Shown: positions 1 through 10,828 of the stretch, in pieces
How the letters are laid out: every line of letters begins with the position of its first letter
Position numbering within the stretch: position 1 is the first letter of the stretch
From: Deinandra increscens subsp. villosa
Lineage: Eukaryota; Streptophyta; Magnoliopsida; Asterales; Asteraceae
Assembly: GCA_039602395.1 (NCBI GenBank)
Contig: JBCNJP010000023.1
Span: forward strand, 86,373,324 to 86,437,323
Direction of reading: 5' to 3'
Length of the DNA: 64,000 nucleotides
The notes under the pieces: generated by a model
What the model was told of the DNA's origin: nothing
The model's database searches: none
The model's input: the letters and a program-made list of their open reading frames with translations, nothing else
Position numbers and translations under genes: made by a program

Positions 1-690
1 CGGCCGCCTAGGCGGCGCCTAGGCGCTAGGCAGAATGTTACTGAAGCGCTTTTAGGCAACTCGCCTGAGCAACTCGTGGGCGGTCAAACTCGGTCAACCT
101 CGGTGCTAGGCGGCCTAGGCGGTCCAACTCGGCCTAGGCGGTCCAACTCGGTCAACGCAATTTTAAATTAAAAAAAAAATAACTAATTGAAAAAAAAAGA
201 CAAAAAAAGTAATTCCCAACTCCCAGGCGCTAAATTGAAAGAAAACCCTAAATATTCTTTGTCCGTTCACTTCACAGTCATACATCTAACGTCTGGAACG
301 AGTTCATCGCAACTTCGCACTCCCAAACCCTATTGTCGTTCGTCGTTCTTTGTTCATCGTCGTCAAGCAATCGAGTTCATCTACCTCATCAACCGCAACT
401 AAAGAGCACCTTAAACAAAATTTATTATAGGTTTTAAGATTATACTAATGATGAAGGGTACTGGTATAAATTTTTGAAATACTAATGATGATATCAATAT
501 TAAATTTTTAATATTTATGCATTTTATTATAAATATTGGCATTTGAACATGTATATAATTTCTAAAAAAAAATATTTTCATCATAATATACCATTTCCGA
601 GTACTCTCCGAGTACTCCCCGCCTAGGCCGAGTACTCTCAACTCCCCAGTTGGCCGCCCGGGGAGCGCCTAGCGAGTTTTGCAACCTTGT
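1..690. repeat. GCCTAGGCG-rich dispersed repeat
   Basis: The first 160 bases and bases 600-685 are built from short GC-rich words (GCCTAGGCG, GGCGGTCCAACTCGG, CGAGTACTC) that recur directly and inverted. They enclose an AT-rich middle. The layout resembles a small non-autonomous DNA element or part of one, but I cannot see clean terminal repeats or a target duplication. Short open frames here have no recognisable content. Confidence 0.4.
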
Positions 691-867
691 TGATATGTTG
701 AACTTCGTTGTATATCTGTCCCCCGGTCATAGGTTGAGCAGTGTATGTTATTTTTTGAACGGCATTTGATTAGTGTATGTATATTAATTTTTAATTATAA
801 TATGATTTTAAGGTTTCTCTATACTAATTAATATGCAGTTTAATTAATTGTAATTAAGAAAATATAT

Positions 868-1474
868 AATACCAAAGGCCACAATTTTGATATTTTAACG
901 TGGCCGTTGCCACCTTTTAGCCACGCGTATTGGGACAAAATATCTGATTTCAACTACCCTTTTGGCCACTTTCTTTTTCCAAATATATGTGGCTTAAACA
1001 CAAATATACGTGACCATATAATACCAAAGGCCACGTTTTTTATATTTTAGTGTGGCCGTTGCCACCCTTTGGCCACGCGTATTGGGACAAAATGTATGAT
1101 TTCAGCAACCTATTTGGCCACGTTTTTTCATATCATATGTGGTTAAAACACAAATATACGTGACCATATAATACCAAAGGCCACGCTATTCATATTTTAA
1201 CGTGGCCGTTGCCACCCTTTGGCCACGCGTATTGGGACAAAATATCTGATTTCAACTACCCTTTGGCCACTTTCTTTTTCCAAATATATGTGGCTAAAAC
1301 ACAAATATACGTGACCATATAATACCAAAGGCCACGCTTTTGATATTGTAACGTGGCCGTAGGGTACATAAGGTGACGAGACCTTTGGTGTCGATTGGAA
1401 TGGGAAAAAAAACGTGACCAAACACCTTTGGTCACGGCTTTTTTCTGTGGCCAAAGGTGAATTTTAACGTAGTG
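868..1474. mobile_element. CACTA-type (EnSpm) element terminus with 151-bp subterminal repeats
   Basis: A unit of about 151 bp starting ATACCAAAGGCCAC repeats at about 868, 1020, 1171 and 1322. Each unit carries GGCCACG and GTGGCCGTTGCCACC words. The block ends at 1474 with ACGTAGTG; read on the minus strand this is CACTACGT, the signature of a CACTA terminus, followed by GGCCAC-containing subterminal repeats. Arrays of short motifs just inside the ends are typical of CACTA elements. The other terminus and any transposase are not visible, so this is probably an end fragment or a deletion derivative. Confidence 0.5.
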
Positions 1475-1595
1475 TCAATTAATCAGAGTATTAATTATCA
1501 TAGGTTCATACTAAAATTACGAAAAATGATAAGTGGACATCTCCTAAAGATGACCAAGAATGGTTTAGCCAAACCCTTTTGCTTGACCCATAATA

Positions 1596-2095
1596 NNNNN
1601 NNNNNNNNNNNNNNNNNNNNNNNNNNNNNNNNNNNNNNNNNNNNNNNNNNNNNNNNNNNNNNNNNNNNNNNNNNNNNNNNNNNNNNNNNNNNNNNNNNNN
1701 NNNNNNNNNNNNNNNNNNNNNNNNNNNNNNNNNNNNNNNNNNNNNNNNNNNNNNNNNNNNNNNNNNNNNNNNNNNNNNNNNNNNNNNNNNNNNNNNNNNN
1801 NNNNNNNNNNNNNNNNNNNNNNNNNNNNNNNNNNNNNNNNNNNNNNNNNNNNNNNNNNNNNNNNNNNNNNNNNNNNNNNNNNNNNNNNNNNNNNNNNNNN
1901 NNNNNNNNNNNNNNNNNNNNNNNNNNNNNNNNNNNNNNNNNNNNNNNNNNNNNNNNNNNNNNNNNNNNNNNNNNNNNNNNNNNNNNNNNNNNNNNNNNNN
2001 NNNNNNNNNNNNNNNNNNNNNNNNNNNNNNNNNNNNNNNNNNNNNNNNNNNNNNNNNNNNNNNNNNNNNNNNNNNNNNNNNNNNNNNNNNNNNNN
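1596..2095. other. Assembly gap of 500 N
   Basis: Exactly 500 unknown bases. The round number suggests a placeholder gap rather than a measured length. Sequence to its right (2096-2743) appears to be interior of an LTR retrotransposon, so the gap probably hides repeat sequence. Open frames spanning it are artefacts. Confidence 0.99.
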
Positions 2096-2743
2096 CAACG
2101 CACAACGCGATAAAATCGAGAAGGGAAAGATCTTAAGAGACCACAGCAAATGTGAAGACGATCAGGATAACGAAAGTTGATATAAATGCCCCATAGGCAG
2201 CTACTTGAATTCATACCCTGCTAACTCTAGTGAAGCTAAATAATCGCGCTACTAGCACATCGAGATAACATTCCCTGAACGGATGAGGTTAGAGATATAC
2301 GTAAAGCAGGTATAACCAGAACCTCCTAAGCTAAGATAGTGGTTTAAGGACAAGAAGATGTATTACACCACCTTCCCTATGCAGCATATGTCCATAGTAT
2401 GGGCGCTACACCCAGTTGTTCAATCCGGAATAATCCCGAGTAGCAATCAACTTGTTAAAAGTATAAACGTGATCCTTCGATCTGATTCGACGTATCGCCG
2501 TACATGAATGTTAACCAAGGGGTACAAAACAAAAAAAAAATTAAGAAAAATGACTCAAGACTAACCGGCTCCTCGCCGTGAGTATAAGGGGATTGGATGA
2601 TGTAAACAGCAAATCGTAAACCAGGTGCGCGTAGGAGTGAGTATCACGATGCATGAGAAAAATGTTTAAGTGTAACTAATGCAAAACAGTTACAGTCTAA
2701 GACGAATCTTAGTTCACTGCAACCAATGGCTCTGGTACCAATC
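2096..2743 (-). mobile_element. Leader region and primer-binding site of a minus-strand LTR element
   Basis: On the minus strand, TGGTACCAGAGCC (2740-2728) lies three bases past the end of the LTR-like sequence at 2744. It differs by one base from the usual plant primer-binding site TGGTATCAGAGCC, complementary to the 3' end of initiator tRNA-Met. The rest, down to the gap, has no clear coding frame and would be the untranslated leader. No gag or pol is visible before the gap. Confidence 0.5.
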
Positions 2744-4319
2744 TGTCACACCCCCAAAAATTCCACGCGCGATAACGCGCCGCAGGGAGCGTGACAAACC
2801 AGGATCGTCGTCCATTAGTTACACCCAAGGACCAATAATTAATAAAAATGTTTCATGTTTCATTAAATATAAAATTAGAGTTTTAAAAATGCGGAAGCGT
2901 AAATACAATAAAAGTACTTATGTAAAATCTTTGTCACCCAGGTGACGTGGCTTGATCAAAGACATTAAAAGTGTTTCAAGACTCATGCATGCGTACTCGT
3001 GATACTCGAACATCCGCAACCTGAGAAAAACATGCTAAAAAGTGTCAACACAAAGGTTGGTGAGTTCACAGGTTTATCAGTTCAAAAACAGTTCCAGTTA
3101 AGGTAAATCGACTGTTCAACAACAGTCCCAGTTCAGTGTAAATCAACTGTTCATCGTTCCAGTTCAGTTTACGATTGATTGTTCAACAACAATCCAAGTT
3201 CAGTTCACGATTGATTGTTCAACAACAATCCAAGTTCAGTTTAAAATCCAGATACTATATCAATAGCTAGCTAGGCTATTTTCAAGAAATCAGTGCACGT
3301 TTGACTAGATAAACTAGCTATCCAGTTACTGAAGCTCGACAAGTTCAATTGTGCCTCGTTAAGACTAAGAAGTATATAACACCCGTTCGATATCCAATCG
3401 AGTCAGCGCGAATGACCCGGGTGGGGCTTGTCAGGCCCAGTAGATCTACCAAATAAGTTCTCGCTGATGTCACATTGACAGTAACTATAAAGTGAGGGCT
3501 TTATCATAAGTGTGCCACTATCATTCAGGTGATATATATCTAACAGTTCAAGTGTTTGCATGTTAATCTCCCCCAACAGGATTTAAATAAGTAAAATGGG
3601 GCCGTGAAACTCACCTTAGGTTGCACATCAAAGTTCCAGATAAATAGTTAAATAAAGTAGCAAGAACGAGTCTTGTGGAAGCAATCAATCACCTAACGAG
3701 CATAAATGTATAAGTGTGTGTTCAACCAAACGACTAAGTCTAAAGTAAATGACGAAAATGAAAGATCATGAAAACGAAAGATCGTGAAGTCCGGAATAAG
3801 TCGAGGATGACACGTTTGCTAAATCCGAGCGATTATCGAAATGACACGAAAAATATATTATTTACCAATAATAGGTGTTTTCTAAATTTAAGGGTTAAAA
3901 TGAGTATATTTATTTAATATTTATAAACCAAACGCGCAAACAACGTTAATAACGGGTTTACAAAACAAGTTACACATATTTAAAAGTTCACATAAAATAT
4001 CCAATTGTTTCAATAAACCAACGATACATGTTTATTTATATTAGTCTATGCAAAAATATATATTTTACCATTTTTTATAAAAGTCCTAATTTTTAGATCA
4101 ATAAATATATATTATATTTATATACATATTAGAAGTATATTTTCATTCTAAAGAAGACGAGTTAATCATGTTTAAAGTTCAAAATATAATTTATCGGATC
4201 TAATATCCCAAGTTTTATATCTATGGGTTTAAAATGCGATAAGGGACGACTTTGGTACAAGTTTTAGGTGTCTAATATTTCAAAACAACACAAAAATAAC
4301 AAAAACAAATATTATGGAG

Positions 4320-4380
4320 GTCACAAGGTTCGAAACTGTGACCTCCAGGACCCAACAGAGTGACTTAGCCACCCGGGCAA
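4320..4380 (-). repeat. tRNA-like pol III promoter segment (SINE-head-like), copy 1
   Basis: On the minus strand TGGCTAAGTC (A-box-like, about 4371-4362) precedes TTTCGAACCT (B-box-like, near 4326-4336) at tRNA-like spacing. A cloverleaf was not verified. It could be the head of a tRNA-derived SINE or a chance match within the LTR. Confidence 0.3.
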
Positions 4381-4479
4381 CGACCAGTTTGTGTTTAAAA
4401 TCTGAATAGAAGCATTTTATGGAATAACAGTAGCTAGAATCGAGTTGCAGGGAAGAAAAAATGATAGAAAATGCAGAGG

Positions 4480-4546
4480 CCGGGTTTCGTACCCGCGACC
4501 TCAAGGTTATGGAACGCGAGACCAAGCCATTGGGCTACCCGACCCT
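4480..4546 (-). repeat. tRNA-like pol III promoter segment (SINE-head-like), copy 2
   Basis: On the minus strand TAGCCCAATGGC (4537-4526) resembles an A box, and GGTACGAAACC (4493-4483) resembles a B box, followed by a complementary CGG. The B-box region sits in a stem-like CGCGGGTACGAAACCCG arrangement similar to a T arm. It is not called a functional tRNA because the anticodon arm and acceptor stem cannot be confirmed. Confidence 0.35.
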
Positions 4547-5682
4547 TTTGATTTGTAACCCGGGGAAAAACTATATAACATGTAACTGTTCTGTGTCATC
4601 TTCTTCCTTAAGAACTCCGGTGGCCGGAGTTTCATTCCGGTCACCGGAAAATCACGAAAACATAAATAGACCCAGAAAAAGATGCGACTAAACATAAGGG
4701 ATATTTACCTCGAGTCGTAGGTGAGAAACGATGAGTTTTTGAAGCCGAAAACGAACCCGAACTTCGAATGCGAACACCGAGCACCGTCATGAAATTCAAT
4801 TCCGATTGCTCCTGGACGCTCGTTGGGAACTCGTGATCACCGAGATGTATCGAATGAGGGTAAATAGTGGCTAAATGATGTGAATTTTGCCGGAATCGTG
4901 ACTGTGGTGGTTTTCTTGTTGCCGTGAAAAACAGGGAGACAAGAGAGCAACGAAGATAGTGAGTTGTGGGTTTGATTTGTGGATGGTTCAATGATATAAT
5001 GGCCATTCATCTCCATTGATAGCCCTCAGAAATAACCGACCGATTGACTGGAATCGGTTGAAACCGTTTCCATTACGTGAATGCGATTTATGAGTTCTAA
5101 ATCCACTTTTGACAATTGGCAAAAACCACCCTCAATACTTTATACATTAAAGACTAGTTTGGCTTCTTGCAAAAATAGCCCCTCAAGGTTTATAAACACT
5201 AACTACACCTAACGGAGGTTAACGGAGGAGCGAATAAACGACAATTATACGAGGAAACGTCAAAATACATAAAAATCGCATAACGTTTATAAGAGGATAT
5301 AACTTTGTTTCACCACATAAAATCATAATAATAGTTTCATAATTATACATTTTAAGTTCACATAAAATCATAGGTTTTAAATCTATATCTTATATACTTA
5401 AAGTGCATCAATTTATGAATAATAACTTGTAATTAAATCCTTTAATTACACAAAATTATAAGCATCCTTAAATCCTATATACATATGTATTTATATATAT
5501 TAATTTCATAATTAACATAGAATTTCAATCGTTTAATTTCCCATGCATGCTCGTAGGGATTGATCACACAAAACCCTAGTTTGCTAAAGTCAACAAGTCA
5601 ACACATAAATGTTCACACAACATTTAATACGATTTACGTTCAGTTAATGACAGGAAATGACCTGAAAAGTCGTATTGTCACA

Positions 5683-6728
5683 ACATTGATTATGACGCGG
5701 CCTTTGAGGAGATGAAGGAAGATCTGAAGTCAAAACCTAGACACATGCAGTGGAATATCTATGAAAAGGTGAGGTCAGCTTTTAATCGGGGAAACTCTAA
5801 ACCAAAAATGAAAGAGCCTGAGGTGAAGAAGGATACCAGAGGTCGCCCATCCAATAAAGTCAAAGAACAAAGGGCTCAGGAACAGGCCCGACATAGTTCA
5901 TACACTAGCACACGGGAAAGCGTACCAGAGCAGCCACGATATAGCTCGTATACGGGTTCACAACATAATGTTGACCCGGACAGAAGTTCCGAGTTTGTGA
6001 CACCGGGTGCCCCAAACACACAAAGCAGCCAACGTAAATCGAAGAAAAAAGAGAAAAATACTACAGTTCCTCCTAACATTAGCACGAATAATTACATAAG
6101 ATACCAGGCTCATATTCCTAGGTGGCTAGACCCGATATACATATCCCGTATACAGAACGTAGATGGCGATGGTAATTGCGGGTTTCGTGCGTTGGCTGTT
6201 GGTCTGGGCTTACAAGAATCCCGATGGCCCTATGTCCGATTGGAACTTTTGAATGAGCTACAATCGAACGAGGTGTGGAGAAGGGTACTTGACTCACGGG
6301 ACAGTCAGTACAACTTGTATCTCGATGTGTAAACAACGCTTAACTGGAGGAGGGTAGAACCTGCCCCGGAAGCACATTGGATGTTAATGCCTTACACGGG
6401 GCTGTTAGCTGCGACAAGGTTTAACTGTATTCTCATCTGCATCTCCATTACAGGGTGTGATACCTTCTTTCCCTTACAATCTGGTCCGCCAAGGAATGAC
6501 AACCCCCGCGTGATAACACTACTACACATTAATGGGAATCATTTTGTCTACTTGAATTTAGAAGGTGAGTACCCCATGCCCACACCTTGTCCTTTTTGGG
6601 AAGCATACCGGAGCGCAGAAGCCGCCGGATGGGCAAATATATATCGATCACGTATAGAACTGTACAGGAGATACATTGCAGCCACAAAAAGCACTACACG
6701 AGTAGAACTTGGTTCCAAGCCTGTGTGA
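5683..6728 (+). pseudogene. OTU-type cysteine protease domain ORF, broken by one in-frame stop
   Basis: A single frame runs from 5683 (first ATG 5712) to TGA at 6726-6728, interrupted only by TAA at 6330-6332. The first part is basic and Ser/Gln-rich, containing GRPSNK. An OTU-like core follows: DGDGNCGFRA, with the candidate nucleophile Cys at residue 156 counted from 5712 (TGC 6177-6179). After the stop, in the same frame, comes NHFVYLNL with the candidate catalytic His (CAT 6540-6542). OTU domains are known deubiquitinase folds and are also found in plant Mutator/FAR1-like transposon proteins; the upstream GRPSNK tail fits the latter. The 5' side abuts the LTR at 5682, so the start of the original gene is lost. 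I infer a transposon-derived remnant rather than a host protease. Confidence 0.65.
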
Positions 6729-6907
6729 TTTTGTTAATTGTTATTTTTGTTTTATGTATTATATTAGATTTTCAACAACTTTCTAGTAGTACTTGTTAGT
6801 ATTCATATAATACTTGGAAGTTTAAAAGCATCACAAATTTATTGCTAATAGAGATACAACCACTTAACTAATAAGACCACTACTACATGATACTTTCAAT
6901 TCCAACA
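6729..6907. other. AT-rich spacer
   Basis: Short AT-rich spacer between the OTU-like ORF (plus) and the proline-rich ORF (minus), probably holding both 3' ends of this convergent pair. No other feature seen. Confidence 0.4.
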
Positions 6908-6910
6908 TAA

Positions 6911-7370
6911 CTAATAAGACCAGTTTGAAGTCGAGTCGGAGTCACTGTCAGATGCCCACCGGTCTTCAGATCCGGTGTCCTCCTCCAAGAATCTTATGTG
7001 GTCTTCGTCCCAGTATTCTCGAAGGACCTCCATGTCCTCCAGGTGTGCTTCGTTCCAGGCATCTTCATCCTCTTCTTCAACTCCTACGAGCGGAAGTCGT
7101 CGACAAGGGGGTAGAACAACAAGTGGGGGTGGGGGAGGTGGAGGCTGAAAAACCACTAGGGGTGGTGGTGGAGGTGGAGGTTGAATAACCACCGGGGGGT
7201 GGTGGAGGCTGTTCAACCACCTGGTGGGGTGGTGGAGGTTGTTCAGCCGCCGGAGCAAAATGAATCCGTCGTCCGCCACGGTATTCTCGAAGAACGTCTC
7301 TAGGTGGTGTAGACATTGCAAGGTTGTTAAACTTGCGTAGAAAAGAGCTAAGATTTGGATCTTCAGACAT
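6911..7370 (-). pseudogene. Proline-rich, acidic-tailed ORF with a one-base frameshift
   Basis: From ATG at 7370 the protein starts MSEDPNLSSFLRKFNN and enters proline runs (EQPPPP repeats). That frame degenerates after a C6 run (G6 on the plus strand near 7193-7198) and stops at 7077. A neighbouring frame takes over with the same QPPPPPPP pattern and continues into a Glu/Asp-rich tail ending at 6911. The composition and repeat register agree only if one base was gained or lost in the C run. No family recognised. The neighbours (OTU-like and ATHILA-like ORFs) suggest a transposon accessory protein; this is inference. Confidence 0.45.
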
Positions 7371-8407
7371 ATTCCGGTTATTTTTTTGTCACCGCATGAC
7401 CCCTATTTAGAGGAAATTAATGTAGAGTAAAAGACATGATACACTGCGTATTATGCAATACGCTGCGTATTAGGGAGCGTATTGCATATACGCACCAGTT
7501 GTCTTCTTCTTCCCCAAACATAATCCAAAAATCCCAAAAAACCCCCAAAAACAAATCGCCGGAGAATTCAAGATCGCCGGAGTTAACGGAATCGCCGGAG
7601 AAGAAGGATTCAATTCCCGTATACACATACAGGTTCGTATCCGTAACCTTTTTTCACCCAAATCTTGTTTTTTGGTTTGAAATCATAAATAGATTAGAAA
7701 TCTTGGATTTGTTTAATATAGTTGTTAGATGGTAGAAAAACCACTAGGATAGATCCTTAAAACCATAGAACCACACTCGTCTGTCGTTTATGCAACAATG
7801 TTAGGATTTTCGGCCTGAAATCTGCGACATTTTAGAACCCTAATGAACAATACGTAGCGTATGCCCTCATACGCTGCGTATTCCAGATATTTTGACTATA
7901 TTTATTCAAATTATATTAGTAAATCTTATTAATTCTTTTTAATTCTTATTATTTATTAATTATTATTTGTTATTTATTATTTGTTATTTGTTATTTATTA
8001 ATTATTATTTATTATTTGTTATTTTTTATTTATTAATTATTATTTATTATTTGTTATTTTTTATTTATTATTTGTTATTTTTTATTTATTATTTTTTATT
8101 TATTGTTTGTTATTTTTTATTTATTATTTGTTATTTATTATTTGTTTTTATTATTATTTATTATTTATTAATTATTATTTATTATTTATTAATTATTATT
8201 TATTATTTGTTATTTATTAATTATTATTTATTATTTGTTATTTTTTATTTTTTATTTTTTATTTTTTATTTTTTATTTTTTATTTTTTATTTTTTATCTT
8301 TTATTTTTTATTTTTTATTATATTTATTTAGTATTTATTATTTAACTATTTATTATTTATTTAACTTTTTAACATTAATTTTTTTTTGGTTTTTTTTTGT
8401 AGGTGTT
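7371..8407. other. Spacer with low-complexity TTATTTATTATTTG tract
   Basis: Bases 7940-8390 are an extended low-complexity (TTATT)n-like tract, so the apparent open frame over it is not a gene. Bases 7440-7490 and 7850-7881 carry copies of the ATACGCWGCGTAT palindrome. The end (TTTTTTTTGTAG at 8391-8402, just before ATG 8408) looks like a splice acceptor, so an AT-rich 5' UTR intron of the next ORF is possible. Confidence 0.5.
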
Positions 8408-9673
8408 ATGGCTGGTTTAGAGATAGATGATTATCCGTATCTCCACTTTGCCGCGGGGACCAGTGCATGAGAGAGACTTCAGAGGTTCATCACGTGGGAT
8501 ATTAGGGCATCGGATGCGGTTGACGTGCCGTTTTTGACGGAGATTCAGGCCATTGAGAGATACGACGTTATCGTACCGCCGGATACTCCATTCAGACGTC
8601 TTTTCGATACAGCCGGATTGCCCACGTACCCGTTATTAGTTCTCGAGTTTCTATGCACTTTTGCTTACGTACCGGTTGTCGGTCCCTTCCCACAGGCCAT
8701 CGAGGATTTCGTGGTAGAGCCCATTCCGGTTACTTTCTCACTTTTCGGGGTGGAGTATAGCTACACACTGCGTGCGTTTGCGGCCTTGTCGGGGTTATAC
8801 ACCGAGGAAGAGACACTATCCCCGGTATACACCCAGGCCGTAAAGGCCGTTGCCCAGCATTCTCAGGAGAAGTGGTGGGATTCGATCACCAATCCACCGG
8901 TACGTGGAGATGAGTACCGTGCTACACAGATTAGGGACCCACTTTTTAGATACCTTCATAAACTCATCAGTACCTCCATTACATCACGTGGCTTCAGCAA
9001 GGAGCACGTCACCCAGACCGATTTGTTATACTTTTACTGTTTGATTCGCGACAGGAGTGCCGCCCTAGCCCACGGTCTGGCTAAATTTCTGGCGAAGCAC
9101 GAGAGTAAGAAGGCTGGGAGTGATATTTTTTGCGGGCCGTACATTACACTGATTGCATCGGCGATAGGTGTCCTCCAGAAGCACCAGCACGAGATGCCCC
9201 CACCACTACCAGCGAGGACACTAGGCAGGCCGACCATGAGCAGCATGAAGATCATTAGGAGGTTTGGCACACGTGCTGATTTTTTTTACCGGATGGTGGG
9301 GCAGGATCGTGAGATTTGGGTGCCAGAGGTTGATGGTGGAGGTCCGGCTGAGCCGCAGGGTGGGCAGGCCGGCCAGGGGGTTCATGGAGGACTGGGAGGG
9401 CACGGGTTGCAGGGAGGACAGGGGGTGCACGCCGGGGACGTGGCACACGAGGTGCGGGAGGTGCGTCATAGGTATAGGGCAGTCAGGATGCCTCGGGCTG
9501 TGAGGGAGATGTTAGACCGATTGGGTGAGGTTCAGGACTGGCAGTCCCAGATGTTGCTGGTGATTGCCTCACGTTTGGACATCCATGACCATCCTCCATT
9601 TCCACATGCCCCGGGTGGTCAGGACGAGGCGACGAATGATGATGATGATGGTATGGATGGTGATGAGGATTAG
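8408..9673 (+). pseudogene. ATHILA ORF1-like transposon protein, one premature stop
   Basis: One frame runs from ATG 8408 to TAG at 9671-9673 (422 codons), broken only by TGA at 8468-8470 after MAGLEIDDYPYLHFAAGTSA. The remainder is intact and has the look of the ATHILA ORF1/putative plant transposon family: FSLFGVEYSYTLRAFAALSG, LYTEEE, a RDPLFRYLHKLI helix, HVTQTDLLYFYCLI and a FCGPYITLIA segment (about residues 120-270). The tail is Gly/His/Val-rich with a final Asp-rich stretch. The base composition is far more GC-rich than its AT-rich flanks. TGA for CGA (Arg) is the simplest origin of the stop. No gag, protease, RT or integrase is adjacent. The family name is my recognition, not a search result. 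Confidence 0.55.
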
Positions 9674-9736
9674 GAGGACTATTTGTTTTTCGTTCTTTGT
9701 TTGATCATGTATGTAGAACTATCTTTTTTATTTTAT

Positions 9737-9910
9737 GACGTTTGAATTTGATGAATGGATGCATCTATGATATATTTTGTGTTGTTTAACTTTGATGAAT
9801 GGATGCATTTATAAAATATTTTGTGTTGTTTAACTTTGATGAATGGATGCATTTATGAAATATTTTGTGTTGTTTAACTTTGATGAATGGATACATTTAT
9901 AAAAGTTGTT
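9737..9910. repeat. 44-bp tandem repeat
   Basis: A unit beginning GTTGTTTAACTTTGATGAAT recurs at 9781, 9825 and 9869 with 44-bp period. Flanking partial copies give about four units. It lies in the 3' flank of the ATHILA-like ORF. Confidence 0.8.
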
Positions 9911-10297
9911 TGGGATGAGATGTATAGTATGGTATATTTACAAGTAGAAATGGATAATTTCACACATGAACTATATTTTGTGTTGTTTAAGTTTAATGAA
10001 TGTATTTTCTTTTCTATGGTTTGATTGCTTTTCCATTAGATAAATAAATATCTTGCTAAAAAGTTATAAATAAATTAAAAAATTAAAAAATATATTAAAA
10101 TAATAAAAGATAAATTAAAATAAATTATAAATATAAATAAAAATTAATTACTACATTACTAGGCCGTAGTGTAATAAAAATACATTTCGACACCATTAAC
10201 CAGATAATATTTCGATACGCCTTCAAACATTTCTGCATACACATTATTTCAACACCATCAACCACATAATATTTCGATACGCTTTCAAACATATTTT
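9911..10297. other. AT-rich spacer without genes
   Basis: Very AT-rich (10060-10150 is almost pure A/T). A short direct repeat around ATATTTCGATACGCCTTCAA and ATATTTCGATACGCTTTCAA appears near 10206 and 10267. Nothing else seen. Confidence 0.5.
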
Positions 10298-10828
10298 CTA
10301 AATATTAATACTATAAAAAAAACGTCTCTCATGGGGACGTGGGAGCCGTCGGAGCCGTTCTTCAAACTCCTTTAACAGATTATTTTCCCTTTGATACTTC
10401 TTGCCGTCGTAGTCATCCAACTTACTGTGTAGAACGTACACCCTTATACTCTTTTCATCGTTTTCAGAATGGTACTTAGTTAGCCAACTGGCGTCTGAAT
10501 TATTCCTTAATTCCATCAAACCCGTATTAAAATTATTATGATTTTTGGGGTTAAAGTAATACCACAGGTTGATCGTATCAAGAAACCCGAGATCCTGCAT
10601 TATTAAATCCATGTATGAAAACGTAAAGCTACATACATCTATGTAGTCAACATGAACACATACACCGCCCTCGTATCTCCTACCAGGTAAAGATGTAAAA
10701 TGGCCTCCGAGAAATTTTTTTAACGTGAAGTATTTTGCAGGATGTTGTGAGTACACATCTTGTACCACCAATCCGTCATCATACACATTTGACGAACGAA
10801 TTGAATACAATTTAGGGTTGCTGCTCAT
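10298..10828 (-). CDS. PB1-like domain protein of MuDR-type transposon origin
   Basis: Uninterrupted 176-codon frame from ATG 10828. Residues about 30-130 match the pattern of the PB1-like domain found at the N-terminus of many plant MuDR/Mutator transposase proteins: AKYFTLKKFLGGHFTSLPGR, then YIDVCSFTF, YMDLIMQDLGF, LWYYFNP and LMELRNNSDASWLTKY. The C-terminus is basic (EERLRRLPRPHERR). The zinc-finger, transposase and SWIM parts expected downstream are absent, so this is either a truncated transposase or a stand-alone domain protein. Palindromes ATACGCWGCGTAT lie about 140-360 bp upstream of its start. There is no evidence of host function. Confidence 0.5.
   Translation of the reverse strand: MSSNPKLYSIRSSNVYDDGLVVQDVYSQHPAKYFTLKKFLGGHFTSLPGRRYEGGVCVHVDYIDVCSFTFSYMDLIMQDLGFLDTINLWYYFNPKNHNNFNTGLMELRNNSDASWLTKYHSENDEKSIRVYVLHSKLDDYDGKKYQRENNLLKEFEERLRRLPRPHERRFFYSINI

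Larger units (their letters stand above)
2744..5682 (-). repeat. Long (2.9 kb) LTR of a Ty3/gypsy-like element
   Basis: The segment begins TGTCACACCCCC and ends ATTGTCACA. On the minus strand it therefore starts TGTGACAATACG and ends GGGTGTGACA, with TG...CA ends and a shared terminal TGTGACA. A tRNA-Met-like primer-binding site follows its 3' end. The length and AT-rich composition fit LTRs of chromovirus-type gypsy elements, which I recall as abundant in Asteraceae; the clade is an inference. The right end abuts an OTU-protease fragment at 5683, so the element probably interrupted that gene. No second LTR is in view. Two tRNA-like segments lie inside (about 4326-4371 and 4483-4545). No protein gene is supported in this stretch. 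Confidence 0.55.

Noticed and set aside
1457..2214. Long open frames across the N run
   Set aside because: They consist mostly of unknown residues and reflect the gap, not coding sequence.
7967..8470. 167-codon frame of Leu/Ile/Phe/Tyr, looking like a membrane protein
   Set aside because: It is a translation of the low-complexity TTATT tract; only its last 20 codons belong to the ATHILA-like ORF.
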